Assembly: GCA_900543515.1 (NCBI GenBank)
Contig: UQRW01000040.1
Location: 1 to 17,281 of the forward strand
Reading direction: 5' to 3'
DNA length: 17,281 nucleotides
DNA from: an uncultured Collinsella sp.
GTDB taxonomy: Bacteria; Actinomycetota; Coriobacteriia; Coriobacteriales; Coriobacteriaceae
Below the pieces are notes generated by a model. That model saw only the letters and a program-made list of their open reading frames with translations. It was not told where the DNA came from and searched no databases. A program made the translations under genes and the position numbers. Numbering within the stretch: the stretch's first letter is position 1; every line of letters begins with the position of its first letter. Positions 5,994-13,871 of this stretch are shown piece by piece.

Positions 5994-7943
5994 ATGAAAC
6001 GACCCCTTTACTATCTGCTCTGCGCGATCGCGTGCGCGTCCATGGTCGGCGCGACGATGCCTATGGCAGCCATCGCAGGAGCCATGCAGCCTCAGGCAAC
6101 CACAGAGCAGCAGTCGCAAGCCGATGCCACGAACGGCGACACGGGCAAGGCCGAAGACGGCGCCATCACAAATGCGGCAGCAGATACCGCAGGGGACAGC
6201 ACCGCAACATCCACCGGCGCCAGCGCAGTCAACACGGAAAGCGACGACGGCACCACCGCCGCAACCGACACGGCCACCACAACCCCCGCCCCATCCCTCC
6301 GAGCCCAAGCTAACCCCACGCCCGAGGCGATCTCCGCCGCGTCACAAACCGGCTATGCCCACTCCGCCACGGCAACCCAAAACGGCGTCACCTTCACCGT
6401 CTCGTGGAACGACGCCCCCGCGGGCACCGCGACGACCTTCCACGTAACCCAAGCCAACGGCTCGTCCCAGGCCAAGGCGCGCATGGACGTGCCCACCTAT
6501 TGGGACGGCGGCAGCCAGGAGAGCGTCTGCGACCCGTCGCGCCCGGCATGGGCCAGCTACTACAGCCTGGGCGCTGCGGGCCACGACTTTACCTTTGACC
6601 TCACGGCATCGGGCACGTACCGCATCCACTTCTACTTTATGGACAACGACAGAAACGACCCCCAAAACGACAAGGGGATCTACTACCTGCGCACCATGGC
6701 GAAGGTGACCGTAAACGACGCCGCCCGCCCGAGCGTCACGCAGATCGTCAACGACGCCGTGGACCTGTGCAGGCAAGAGACAAACGGCTCGGATTACGAC
6801 ATGGCGCTGTGGCTCCACGACTGGACGCTCGACCAGCTGGAGTACGACCACGGCCTCAACTGGTGCTCGGCCGAAAGCGGCCTCACGCGCCACCAGGGCA
6901 CCTGCGAGAGCTACCAGCGCATCTACTCCAAGCTCCTTGACGCAGCAGGCATCGCCAACGGCCGCATCACCGGCAACGGCCACACCTGGAACGCCGTAAA
7001 GATCGATGGCAAATGGTGCCAGATGGACCTGACCTGGGACGACACCAGCGACAACTGGTATGGAGACCTGGACCAGCGCCATCTGTACTTTGGCCTGACC
7101 GACGAGCTCATGGCAATCGCCCACTCCGACCACACGGCTAACTACCAAAAGGACGACTACGCCTACCGCTCGACCGACCTGTCCAACAATTACTTTGTGC
7201 GAAATGGCAAGGCAGATGAATGGGCAGAGAAGTATGCCGACCGCATTCAACAGCACTTGGATGCCAAGGAAGAGAGCTTTTCCGTCGATGCCGATAACCA
7301 ATCCTTCCCGCCGAGCATCTCGGGGATTCAGAACGGGATTGTTGCTTATGCGATGAACCTGCAGGGGTGGAAGGCGAACAAGGTCAAGGTCGACCTCACC
7401 GCAACCTCTAATGTCGCCACCCTGCCGAACAACGCATGGACGACAGAGTACAGCTTCACGGCCAAATATCAAGCAACTCATGTGAAACCAAAGCAGACCG
7501 TCCCCGACGGCGAGTACACGATCGGCAATGGCGAGTCGGGCACGGCGGTGCTCGATATCTCGGGCGCCTCGAGGTCAAACGGCGCTAACGCCCAGCTATG
7601 GAAGGCCAATGGCTCGGGAGCCCAGCGGTTCAGGATCTCCTACGACGAGAGCGCCGGCGCCTACGAAATCGTTTGCGCGGCATCGGGGCTCGCGCTCGAC
7701 GTGGACTGCGCCGACTTCTCGAGCGGAACCAACGTCCAGCAGTACGCCAGGAACGGCAGCGCAGCGCAGAGGTGGCTAATCACGCGGCGCGACGACGGTG
7801 GCTACACGATCGCCTCCGCGGGCGACCCCAGGCTAGTCCTCGACGCAAAGTGGGGGTCGACCGCGAACGGGACGAACGTGCAGCTATACGAGCCGAACGG
7901 CTCGGCGGCGCAAGGCTGGAGGCTGACAGCAGCTGGGAGATAG
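5994..7943 (+). CDS. Secreted transglutaminase-like protein with C-terminal ricin-type lectin domain
   Basis: 649 aa from ATG 5994, with GAGAGG upstream (7-nt spacer). The frame opens at 5931, but only the ATG at 5994 begins a signal peptide (MKRPLYYLLCAIACAS, then an Ala-rich segment to about 30). Residues about 32-110 are an Ala/Thr-rich low-complexity linker. Residues 120-240 form a beta-rich region. Residues about 250-375 form a transglutaminase-like domain with the expected triad: Cys304 (HQGTCESYQ), His330 (GNGHTWN) and Asp345 (QMDLTWDD). Residues about 504-645 form a ricin B-type beta-trefoil with three QxW-type repeats (AQRF, AQRW, AQGW). The protein is likely exported and either cross-links, amidates or cleaves a surface protein or peptide while the lectin binds sugar; the substrate is unknown. 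No LPXTG anchor is visible. It converges on the polysaccharide operon, with 32 nt between stops and no clear terminator. Confidence 0.9.
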   Translation: MKRPLYYLLCAIACASMVGATMPMAAIAGAMQPQATTEQQSQADATNGDTGKAEDGAITNAAADTAGDSTATSTGASAVNTESDDGTTAATDTATTTPAPSLRAQANPTPEAISAASQTGYAHSATATQNGVTFTVSWNDAPAGTATTFHVTQANGSSQAKARMDVPTYWDGGSQESVCDPSRPAWASYYSLGAAGHDFTFDLTASGTYRIHFYFMDNDRNDPQNDKGIYYLRTMAKVTVNDAARPSVTQIVNDAVDLCRQETNGSDYDMALWLHDWTLDQLEYDHGLNWCSAESGLTRHQGTCESYQRIYSKLLDAAGIANGRITGNGHTWNAVKIDGKWCQMDLTWDDTSDNWYGDLDQRHLYFGLTDELMAIAHSDHTANYQKDDYAYRSTDLSNNYFVRNGKADEWAEKYADRIQQHLDAKEESFSVDADNQSFPPSISGIQNGIVAYAMNLQGWKANKVKVDLTATSNVATLPNNAWTTEYSFTAKYQATHVKPKQTVPDGEYTIGNGESGTAVLDISGASRSNGANAQLWKANGSGAQRFRISYDESAGAYEIVCAASGLALDVDCADFSSGTNVQQYARNGSAAQRWLITRRDDGGYTIASAGDPRLVLDAKWGSTANGTNVQLYEPNGSAAQGWRLTAAGR

Positions 7944-7975
7944 CCTTTGTCGGACTGGCGAGAATAAGCAAAGAA

Positions 7976-8873
7976 TTAGCAGACTAACTGTTCAACCGCT
8001 CGAACAATATCAGAATCGAACCCGAAGTCGAACTTTCTGGCGAACATCATCTTTGAGTCCCTGATCGAATCTAGATCATCCATGGAGAACACGCGCGGGG
8101 ACTCGTCCTCACCCCAATCTATCATGCGCATGATGCCGTCCGCATTTTCCTCACCTGGCATTCGATAAAAATCGAACCGCTTGCCTGCATTCCATGCGAA
8201 GGTCTGCAGAAACAATTCATCACCGCACATAGAATCCCAGAAAACCGACCGTATCAAAGAAGCATTCTCGACGATGTATCGAGCGAGTTTGTCAGTTATA
8301 GAGAACCAGTTATCGCCTTTCATCAGCTTAAGGCCTTTAGCGGGCTTCCTGTAGCACTGCAGAAGCCTCGCCAAAAGACCGTTCACCTTTCGCAAGAGAA
8401 CTTGGCTCTTGTTTTTCCCTGAGGCATTCCAGATTACATGGCCGCCGATTCTACTCCTATAGTCCCTGTTGTGGTTTTCGAACCGAACAAACTCCTTGCC
8501 ACCGCAGGAATCAAAGAAAGAATGAATTCGATCCTGGCTCTTGATGGGAAGGTCTTGTCCACTCAAAAGATGATAGTAAGAGTAGTGCCCCATGGCAACG
8601 GCAGCGTTGAGCAAGCTGAGCTCGCAGGCGATTTGCGAGTAGCCCCCCCCATGTGACACTGATGCGGGGAACGGGAAAGATTCTCGCCTTGCTAATGGAG
8701 GTCAGCACACTGTTTTCATCCCATGCAATGTTCTTGGAGTCCATGTGTATGAAGATGTCGTTCCGGGGGTCGTCAAGGGTCCTCAGAAGCGTGCGGAGGG
8801 TCTCGTCATCCTTGTGAGCCATGATGAGAAACGCATGCTTGCCTCCAGTAAACGGTGTTTTATCCTTAACCAT
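7976..8873 (-). pseudogene. Core-2/I-branching (GT14) glycosyltransferase, switched off by an extra G in an 8-G tract
   Basis: Two frames encode one protein. The N-terminal part, from ATG 8873 (GGAGAAGG upstream; ATG 8897 is an alternative), has HAFLIMAHKDDETL and NDIFIHMDSK, and reaches ISVTWGG. At the G8 tract (8643-8650, read as G on the minus strand) it shifts into a frame that ends near 8511. The other frame (227 aa from GTG 8659 to 7976) continues with GGYSQIACE, YYHLLSGQDLPIKS, GDNWFSITDKLARYIV and CGDELFLQT, all typical of the Core-2/I-branching family. With seven Gs the join reads ...SVTWGGYSQIA... and gives an intact 298-aa enzyme, the usual family length. It would add a branch sugar to the polysaccharide. 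It is the last gene of the operon, 41 nt after the FrhB-like gene. The tract suggests phase variation; a fixed mutation or a sequencing error is the alternative. Confidence 0.85.
8643..8650 (-). repeat. Homopolymeric G8 tract, candidate phase-variation switch
   Basis: Eight consecutive C on the plus strand (G on the minus strand) inside the GT14 glycosyltransferase gene, encoding the W75-G76-G77 region. Seven Gs would restore the full frame. Slipped-strand mispairing in such tracts is a known on/off mechanism for surface-sugar enzymes. Confidence 0.8.
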
Positions 8874-8914
8874 ACCAATCCCTTCTCCAGCAGACATAAA
8901 TGTGTCCCCGCTCG

Positions 8915-10135
8915 TTAAGCCTTCCCCAGCAGTTTCTTCAACCTTCGCTTGACTCCCCCTAACTTGCCCCGCACGCGCTGGGCGAGGGAGGGTTCGAAGT
9001 CAAAAGCCGCCATCATCTTGTCAAGGCAAACCCCGTCCTTGAGATCGGCCATGAAATCGCTACGCCTACAATAAGGCGCAACAGACCTGACCAGGCTAGG
9101 GTTGCCAGGCAGCACCTTCTCGAGCGAAGACGCGCCCCACTCGATCTCGGGCTTCAGCCTCTCTATAGCGGCAGAGCCCTTAGCCGTGTTGCAAAGTACG
9201 GCCGACACGCCGCCCTCGTAATCAACCTCGGGGTGCGCAGACTGGATGCCCCAGAAATCCCCCAGCGTTATGTCGGACCCGCAGGAGCGCTTGACGGGAC
9301 ACTGGAAGCACGACGGCCTCAAGCTTGCGTTCGAAAGGAACGACTTCATATACCAGTCGTCACCAAAGACGCAGCTGTCGGATGGGGTCGCCGGCGAAGC
9401 CTCTTTCTCCGCATCATGCGCGTACGCGTATGATGCGGAGTAAGACAACCATCCGGTTGTCTTACTCCGCATATTCACGGCGCGAAGCGCCGTTCCCGCA
9501 GCGCGCTCCTTGTGCTCGGCCCACTTCTCCCAGAGGAGCGGCGAGGGAGCGCCGTGGCAGATCACATCCACAGCAAGGAATCCGTCGGAGTCGGCAAGCT
9601 TACCGAGATACGCCCTCATGCCCGCGACCTGGCAGGCGGTGCCCGAGAAAAGCACGCGCCTGCCGTCGCGGAGCGCCTTCCGCACTCCCTCGTAGACAAC
9701 GCGACCGACCGAGCTCTGCACGTACTTGGAGCGCATAACGGCGTCGAGACCCGCCTCGTCGTCGACGAGCACGTGCAAAACGCGTTTGCAGCCCTCATCC
9801 CACGCGGCGCCGCAGACGATGCCGCCAGCTGCGAGGACATCGCAGGCGAGCAGGCCGAAAATCCCGCCCGAGGAAGAGGCGAGCCTCTCGTCCATGTCCT
9901 TCGATTTCGCCCAAAGAACGGACTCGGAACTGTCTTTGGGGCGCTCCCCCATTGCGGGGCACACCGAGTCGCATCCGCCGCAGCCAATGCATGCCTCGGC
10001 ATCGACGACAGGTCGGAGGAATCCGCATTCTCCGGCGACCATCTTTATGCACGATTTCGGACACTTTGCTGCGCATGCCCCGCAGCCGCAGCAGGCATCG
10101 CCGAGCGACGCGATATTAGGCAAATTATCGGCCAT
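8915..10135 (-). CDS. FrhB-like (coenzyme F420 hydrogenase/dehydrogenase beta-subunit family) 4Fe-4S protein of polysaccharide loci
   Basis: 406 aa from ATG 10135, with AGGAG overlapping the stop of the flippase gene (8-nt spacer). The N-terminus has two ferredoxin motifs, C15-C18-C21-C25 and C49-C52-C55-C59, each of the CxxCxxCxxxCP form. The FrhB N- and C-terminal domains follow, with SSSGGIFGLLA (about 87-97), LFSGTACQVAG and DVICHGAPSP, then a further Cys cluster SLRPSCFQCPVK. Proteins of this type are common in exopolysaccharide clusters beside pyruvyl transferases. They are thought to do a flavin-dependent redox step on a sugar or lipid intermediate; the reaction is not settled. The Lys/Arg-rich C-terminus (GGVKRRLKKLLGK) may touch the membrane. 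Codons for about residues 221-243 lie in two long inverted repeats. Confidence 0.88.
   Translation of the reverse strand: MADNLPNIASLGDACCGCGACAAKCPKSCIKMVAGECGFLRPVVDAEACIGCGGCDSVCPAMGERPKDSSESVLWAKSKDMDERLASSSGGIFGLLACDVLAAGGIVCGAAWDEGCKRVLHVLVDDEAGLDAVMRSKYVQSSVGRVVYEGVRKALRDGRRVLFSGTACQVAGMRAYLGKLADSDGFLAVDVICHGAPSPLLWEKWAEHKERAAGTALRAVNMRSKTTGWLSYSASYAYAHDAEKEASPATPSDSCVFGDDWYMKSFLSNASLRPSCFQCPVKRSCGSDITLGDFWGIQSAHPEVDYEGGVSAVLCNTAKGSAAIERLKPEIEWGASSLEKVLPGNPSLVRSVAPYCRRSDFMADLKDGVCLDKMMAAFDFEPSLAQRVRGKLGGVKRRLKKLLGKA
9407..9440. repeat. 34-bp quasi-palindrome with one mismatched pair
   Basis: Outer arms CTCCGCATCAT (9407-9417) and ATGATGCGGAG (9430-9440) surround a perfect CGCGTACGCG core (9419-9428). 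Only the pair 9418/9429 (G and T) fails to match. It lies in the FrhB-like coding sequence and shares its right arm with the next inverted repeat. Confidence 0.9.
9433..9472. repeat. Perfect 18-bp inverted repeat with 4-nt loop
   Basis: Arm ATGCGGAGTAAGACAACC (9433-9450), loop ATCC (9451-9454), and its exact reverse complement at 9455-9472. The repeat lies wholly in the FrhB-like coding sequence and keeps its frame open. There is no T tract. Both strands therefore encode nearly the same peptide start (MRSKTT...LSYSA). Confidence 0.92.
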
Positions 10136-10146
10136 AGCAGAGACTC

Positions 10147-11652
10147 CTAACGCAGGAAGGGCAGCTTCACCACAATCGATGCCTTTTCCTCGGCATCAAG
10201 GACGAAGAACCACATCACAACGGCAAAAAGAACAGTGTAGATAGCACCCCAGACAAAGAAAAGAAGCCACCCGGTCACAGGAAGGAACATGGTGAGCCCC
10301 ATGCACACGGCGAGCACTGCCGCCGATGCGATAACAACGGGCAGGTTTCGCTTCCAGAAGTAGCCCATATCGAGCCCGATTCGCGCTTGGTAGTACCAGT
10401 TCATAAAGAGACCGTTGCCCAAGGCGATGCTCGCGATGTAGGCGATGGCGGGTGCCCAGTATCCGAGAACGGGCGAAGCAAACCATGTAAAAAGAACATT
10501 GAGACAAGCCATACAGAGGTAAACCACCGAACGCGCCCTATGTCTGTTTTTAGCGCGCTGGATCTCGATTCCCGTGTTCTGACAAAGCGGCACGCCCACG
10601 GGCAGCGTCATCGCACAGATGAGGTAGTAGGTATCAAGGAAGCCCTCACCCGCCCACTTGGTAATGAAGAATCGTCCGAGCAGGACGAACCCACAGTACA
10701 CCCAGCAGAAGAGGAACATCTGGTAACGTCCTACGCGCGTCATGAGCCGGGTTAGCACTCCGTTGTCATCCGATTCAGCGACGATCCTATTGATCTTGGG
10801 CACAAATACGCTCGACATTGTTGTCGAGAGCGAGTAAAAGATTTGGCGGATTTGCAGCGCCACAGCGAAAACCGATACAGTGACTGCGTTCGTGAGCGCG
10901 CCGAGCATCATATTGGGCACACTCTGATTAACTAAATCGCAAACCTGGTTGGCGAATATCCAGGCCGAGAAAGCTGCGACCGCGTGGAACAGGGCTCTGT
11001 CAAATCTCCTCAGACTGAATCGCATACCGAGCTTCGACACAGCGTAATGTATGTTAAGGGCGAGCAGAGTCAGGGTGACTGCGAGCTGAGCCAGCGCTAC
11101 ACCGACCGCGCCCATGCCAAAGTTGAGCAAGACAAAAGCGATTCCCGGCGTCGCTAACGTGGTGAACATCTGGCGGCTCTGCTGAAACTTGAACTGTTCG
11201 TGGGCCATGATGAAGGCGTCAAACACGGTCGAGAACAGCACCGCCGCCACGTTCACCGCCATGATAGCCATGAGCTCGCCCGCAAGCCCGACTTGGTCGA
11301 GCGTGAAGCTGCCTGAAAAGAATAGCCCAACGTTCACAGCAAAGAACAGCCCCAACACCAGTGCAATGAAGCTGATCATCGCATATAGCGCAAGGTACAT
11401 GCCATTGAGTGATCGGACGTCCTCCTCCGTCCCCTTAGCCTTCTTCTGCGTATAGAAACGGATATACGCCTCGGAGAAGCCGAACGTCAGAAGCGTTAGG
11501 GAGAAGACGAAGGAATTCGCAGTCTGGTAAACGCCGTAGTCCGCCTGACCCACGAAAGCGAGGAGCATCGGGGTATAGACGAGGTTGACAAGATTCTTGA
11601 CGATGATGTTCGCGTACCCGAGCATCGCCCCGGCCCTGCGTTGACTAACCAT
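10147..11652 (-). CDS. Wzx-type polysaccharide flippase (MOP superfamily)
   Basis: 501 aa from ATG 11652, with GGAG 9 nt upstream. The chain is highly hydrophobic with about a dozen or more membrane helices. The N-terminus (YANIIVKNLVNLVYTPMLL, then FVGQADYGVYQTANSF) is the standard opening of oligosaccharide flippases, and a second half repeats the pattern. Length is typical for Wzx. It would move the lipid-linked repeat unit across the cytoplasmic membrane. The gene sits between the pyruvyl transferase (51-nt gap) and the FrhB-like gene (11-nt gap), consistent with one transcript. No break or missing segment is seen. Confidence 0.92.
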   Translation of the reverse strand: MVSQRRAGAMLGYANIIVKNLVNLVYTPMLLAFVGQADYGVYQTANSFVFSLTLLTFGFSEAYIRFYTQKKAKGTEEDVRSLNGMYLALYAMISFIALVLGLFFAVNVGLFFSGSFTLDQVGLAGELMAIMAVNVAAVLFSTVFDAFIMAHEQFKFQQSRQMFTTLATPGIAFVLLNFGMGAVGVALAQLAVTLTLLALNIHYAVSKLGMRFSLRRFDRALFHAVAAFSAWIFANQVCDLVNQSVPNMMLGALTNAVTVSVFAVALQIRQIFYSLSTTMSSVFVPKINRIVAESDDNGVLTRLMTRVGRYQMFLFCWVYCGFVLLGRFFITKWAGEGFLDTYYLICAMTLPVGVPLCQNTGIEIQRAKNRHRARSVVYLCMACLNVLFTWFASPVLGYWAPAIAYIASIALGNGLFMNWYYQARIGLDMGYFWKRNLPVVIASAAVLAVCMGLTMFLPVTGWLLFFVWGAIYTVLFAVVMWFFVLDAEEKASIVVKLPFLR

Positions 11653-11703
11653 AGACAGTATCTCCCGAAGATAGAGTTTCAGATTTCACTGGACATGACC
11701 ACC

Positions 11704-12774
11704 CTATAAGCCGGCGAGGGCAGCGCGAAGCCATGCGATGGAGTCATTCCTCTTCTCCTCAAGCTCTCGCTCGAAGCCGGTCCAATCGAACTCATCGACG
11801 CAGCGCTCGCGGAAACCATCCTTGCCGGCACGGTTGGAGTTAATCCCAAACAGCGCATGGAGGGTATCGAACCTGCTGGACATGTTCCCAGCATTTCCCT
11901 GCCGCTCGTAGATCACAAAAGGCCGGTGGAAAAGGAGGCTGAAAACTGTAGCGTGGAAGCTGTCAGTGCAAACGAGAGCAGAGTGGTGAATAAGCCACAC
12001 GAACTCCGCGGGGCCGACCGGCAAATGGATATCCGTCAAATCCACCAACCCCAGATCGTCGCGGCCACATCGCTCTGCGATCTTTGCCGAAGCTGTATCG
12101 TCTCCCAAGACGTACTTAAGGCAAAAAGGCCCATCCAGGTCGATGCCCGGAATAATCGGGCGCTCCTCTATCTCGGACCACCACTTGGCGGTTTGGAGCA
12201 TCGTAGGGTCGAGAACAACCTTGACGTCCCGCCCAGTAAGCTCACGGACAATCTGAGCGCCCGCGAACTCCCGGACACCGATGTCCTTGATACCGCCGAG
12301 CCATTCGGAGTAGCGCCGACCCCACTCCTCAGGCATATCCGACATGCCGATGCCGAAACTAGCGGCATAGGCCATTTTCTTGTCGACGCCCACGGCGCAC
12401 TGGGCGCCAAACTCACTCGCACCCAATCCCCACCCGGGGTTCCAGCATTGGTCGGAACCGATCACGACGGGGCCAGCAATGCTACGAACGTCCCTCTCGG
12501 CGATCTCAATGACAGGCGCACAGTACGCATCCTGAAAAGCTCGGAAACGCCGCCTCCTCTCGGCGGGTGCCTTCTTCGACTCGATTCGGGCTCTGTTGAG
12601 GTCCGCCATGATCTTAACGACCCCGCGCTTACGCACCGGACGGCGACAATCGACCGAAAGAACCTCTTTGCCGGTAAGGGAGGCGACGGCGGCCTCGAGG
12701 GCGCAGGCCTGCAGCCTGTTCCCGTAGTTGGTGGGGTCAAAAATACTGAGAGTATATATCTGCTGGTCGTTCAA
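11704..12774 (-). CDS. Polysaccharide pyruvyl transferase family protein
   Basis: 356 aa if started at TTG 12774, which has GGAG with a 5-nt spacer. A TTG at 12789 is in frame but has no ribosome binding site. Family signs: TNYGNRLQACAL (about 15-26), VVIGSDQCWNPGWG in the middle, and CTDSFHATVFSLLFHRPFVIYER near the C-terminus, where the TDSFH motif is characteristic. The enzyme would transfer pyruvate from phosphoenolpyruvate to a sugar of the repeat unit, giving an acidic ketal. Related proteins can lack that activity, so the substrate is inferred from family only. It is 21 nt downstream of a GT2 gene in the same operon. Confidence 0.88.
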   Translation of the reverse strand: MNDQQIYTLSIFDPTNYGNRLQACALEAAVASLTGKEVLSVDCRRPVRKRGVVKIMADLNRARIESKKAPAERRRRFRAFQDAYCAPVIEIAERDVRSIAGPVVIGSDQCWNPGWGLGASEFGAQCAVGVDKKMAYAASFGIGMSDMPEEWGRRYSEWLGGIKDIGVREFAGAQIVRELTGRDVKVVLDPTMLQTAKWWSEIEERPIIPGIDLDGPFCLKYVLGDDTASAKIAERCGRDDLGLVDLTDIHLPVGPAEFVWLIHHSALVCTDSFHATVFSLLFHRPFVIYERQGNAGNMSSRFDTLHALFGINSNRAGKDGFRERCVDEFDWTGFERELEEKRNDSIAWLRAALAGL

Positions 12775-12795
12775 TGAAACTCCAATCAAAGGTAA

Positions 12796-13860
12796 CTAAC
12801 GAGTGCCTCGGCGCGAAATCCGGTACTTAATGGCTCTGCCAATAGACCGGACGTACAAACCGAAGCGAATATACAGCGGAATCATGCCGCTGCAGCCGAG
12901 CCAGAGGCGAAGAAACCGCCGGTTCTCGCTCCTGCAGCAGCCATTCTCAAGAGCCCCGTGGCAATCAAATCCTTCCAGGCTATCAGTCAACCAGGAAAGG
13001 ACATCGGCATCGGAAGCACCGTTGGAGAACGCCGTCTCCGCAGCGTAGGCGCAGGCCCCTACAAACCTGTCGGTAAGCAGTCGGTCGACTGCCTCCAAGC
13101 CATCGGGAGACATCCATGCGTCAGGCTTGGCGGCGAAACTGAGAACGTCTCGCATAGCCCGGGGGTAATCGAACTGCCCCTCCAGGTTAAGGCTCATGGC
13201 CGAGCCCCCGGAAGGCATGCGGTAGAGATAGTAGACGTCGCTGTCTTCGACCGATTCACAAATAGAAGCGCAGCAGAGCAGCTTCAGGATGAACTCCTGG
13301 TCCTCGCCGGTCCGCCTCCCGACCGTGAACCGGATTCCACTCGCCGCGACGAGCCGAGCAGAAACGAGGAAGAGCCAGCAGGGGAAAGTGGCGTATCTGT
13401 TACTAAGCGATAGCTCGAGGAACTCCGATGCGTTCCCATGGAACCGCCCGTACCCGAAGACCTTGCCTCGGGGAAGAGCACGGTACGCAAGCGCGACGAC
13501 ATCGGGGCGGACAGGCCCGCGTCCCAGCAAGGTCCCCGCCTTCTCCACGAAGTTGGAGACGACGGTGTCATCGACGTCCAAGAAAGCGAGATATTCCCCA
13601 CTGGCGGCCGCGATAGCAGCATTGCGCGCAGCGGAGACCCCGGCGTTCTCCTGGTGAAGAGCCTTGATGCGCCCATCGCCCCGCGCGAGCGCATCGGCCA
13701 TCTCACCCGTGCCGTCAACGGATCCGTCATCGACGATGATGGCCTCCCAATCGTCGGACGTCTGCTCAGAAAGCGAGCGAACGGCTGCCTCTAGGGTAGA
13801 AACGGCGTTATAGGCGGGGACAACAAACGTGATTAGAGGCGCCGAGACAGTTTGATTCAT
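12796..13860 (-). CDS. Family 2 glycosyltransferase (third in operon)
   Basis: 354 aa from ATG 13860, with AGAGGT upstream (7-nt spacer). A GT-A fold is evident: ITFVVPAYNAV (10-20), IIVDDGSVDGT (41-51) and the metal-binding DVDD (95-98), with ENAGVSAARNAAI (71-83) between. GEDQEF further on matches the ED acid segment of the family. A short basic C-terminal tail (IKYRISRRGTR) follows a hydrophobic patch, which suggests membrane contact. It would add one sugar of the repeat unit on the cytoplasmic face. It starts 11 nt after the polymerase gene. Confidence 0.9.
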   Translation of the reverse strand: MNQTVSAPLITFVVPAYNAVSTLEAAVRSLSEQTSDDWEAIIVDDGSVDGTGEMADALARGDGRIKALHQENAGVSAARNAAIAAASGEYLAFLDVDDTVVSNFVEKAGTLLGRGPVRPDVVALAYRALPRGKVFGYGRFHGNASEFLELSLSNRYATFPCWLFLVSARLVAASGIRFTVGRRTGEDQEFILKLLCCASICESVEDSDVYYLYRMPSGGSAMSLNLEGQFDYPRAMRDVLSFAAKPDAWMSPDGLEAVDRLLTDRFVGACAYAAETAFSNGASDADVLSWLTDSLEGFDCHGALENGCCRSENRRFLRLWLGCSGMIPLYIRFGLYVRSIGRAIKYRISRRGTR

Positions 13861-13871
13861 AGATTCAACCT

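Noticed and set aside
6342..7481. 379-aa minus-strand open frame
   Set aside because: It lies opposite the transglutaminase-like gene and is a Val/Gly-rich string typical of the antisense of GC-rich genes.
7976..8659. Separate 227-aa gene starting at GTG 8659
   Set aside because: Its GTG lies inside the coding sequence of the N-terminal half, and the two halves join into one family-length enzyme with one G fewer. Treated as one frameshifted gene.
9512..10150. 212-aa plus-strand open frame
   Set aside because: It lies opposite the FrhB-like gene, which has clear motifs and a good ribosome binding site. It has no recognisable domain, so it is a shadow of GC-rich coding DNA.
11857..12777. 306-aa plus-strand open frame
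   Set aside because: It lies opposite the pyruvyl transferase gene, with no family motif and no start support. Shadow frame.
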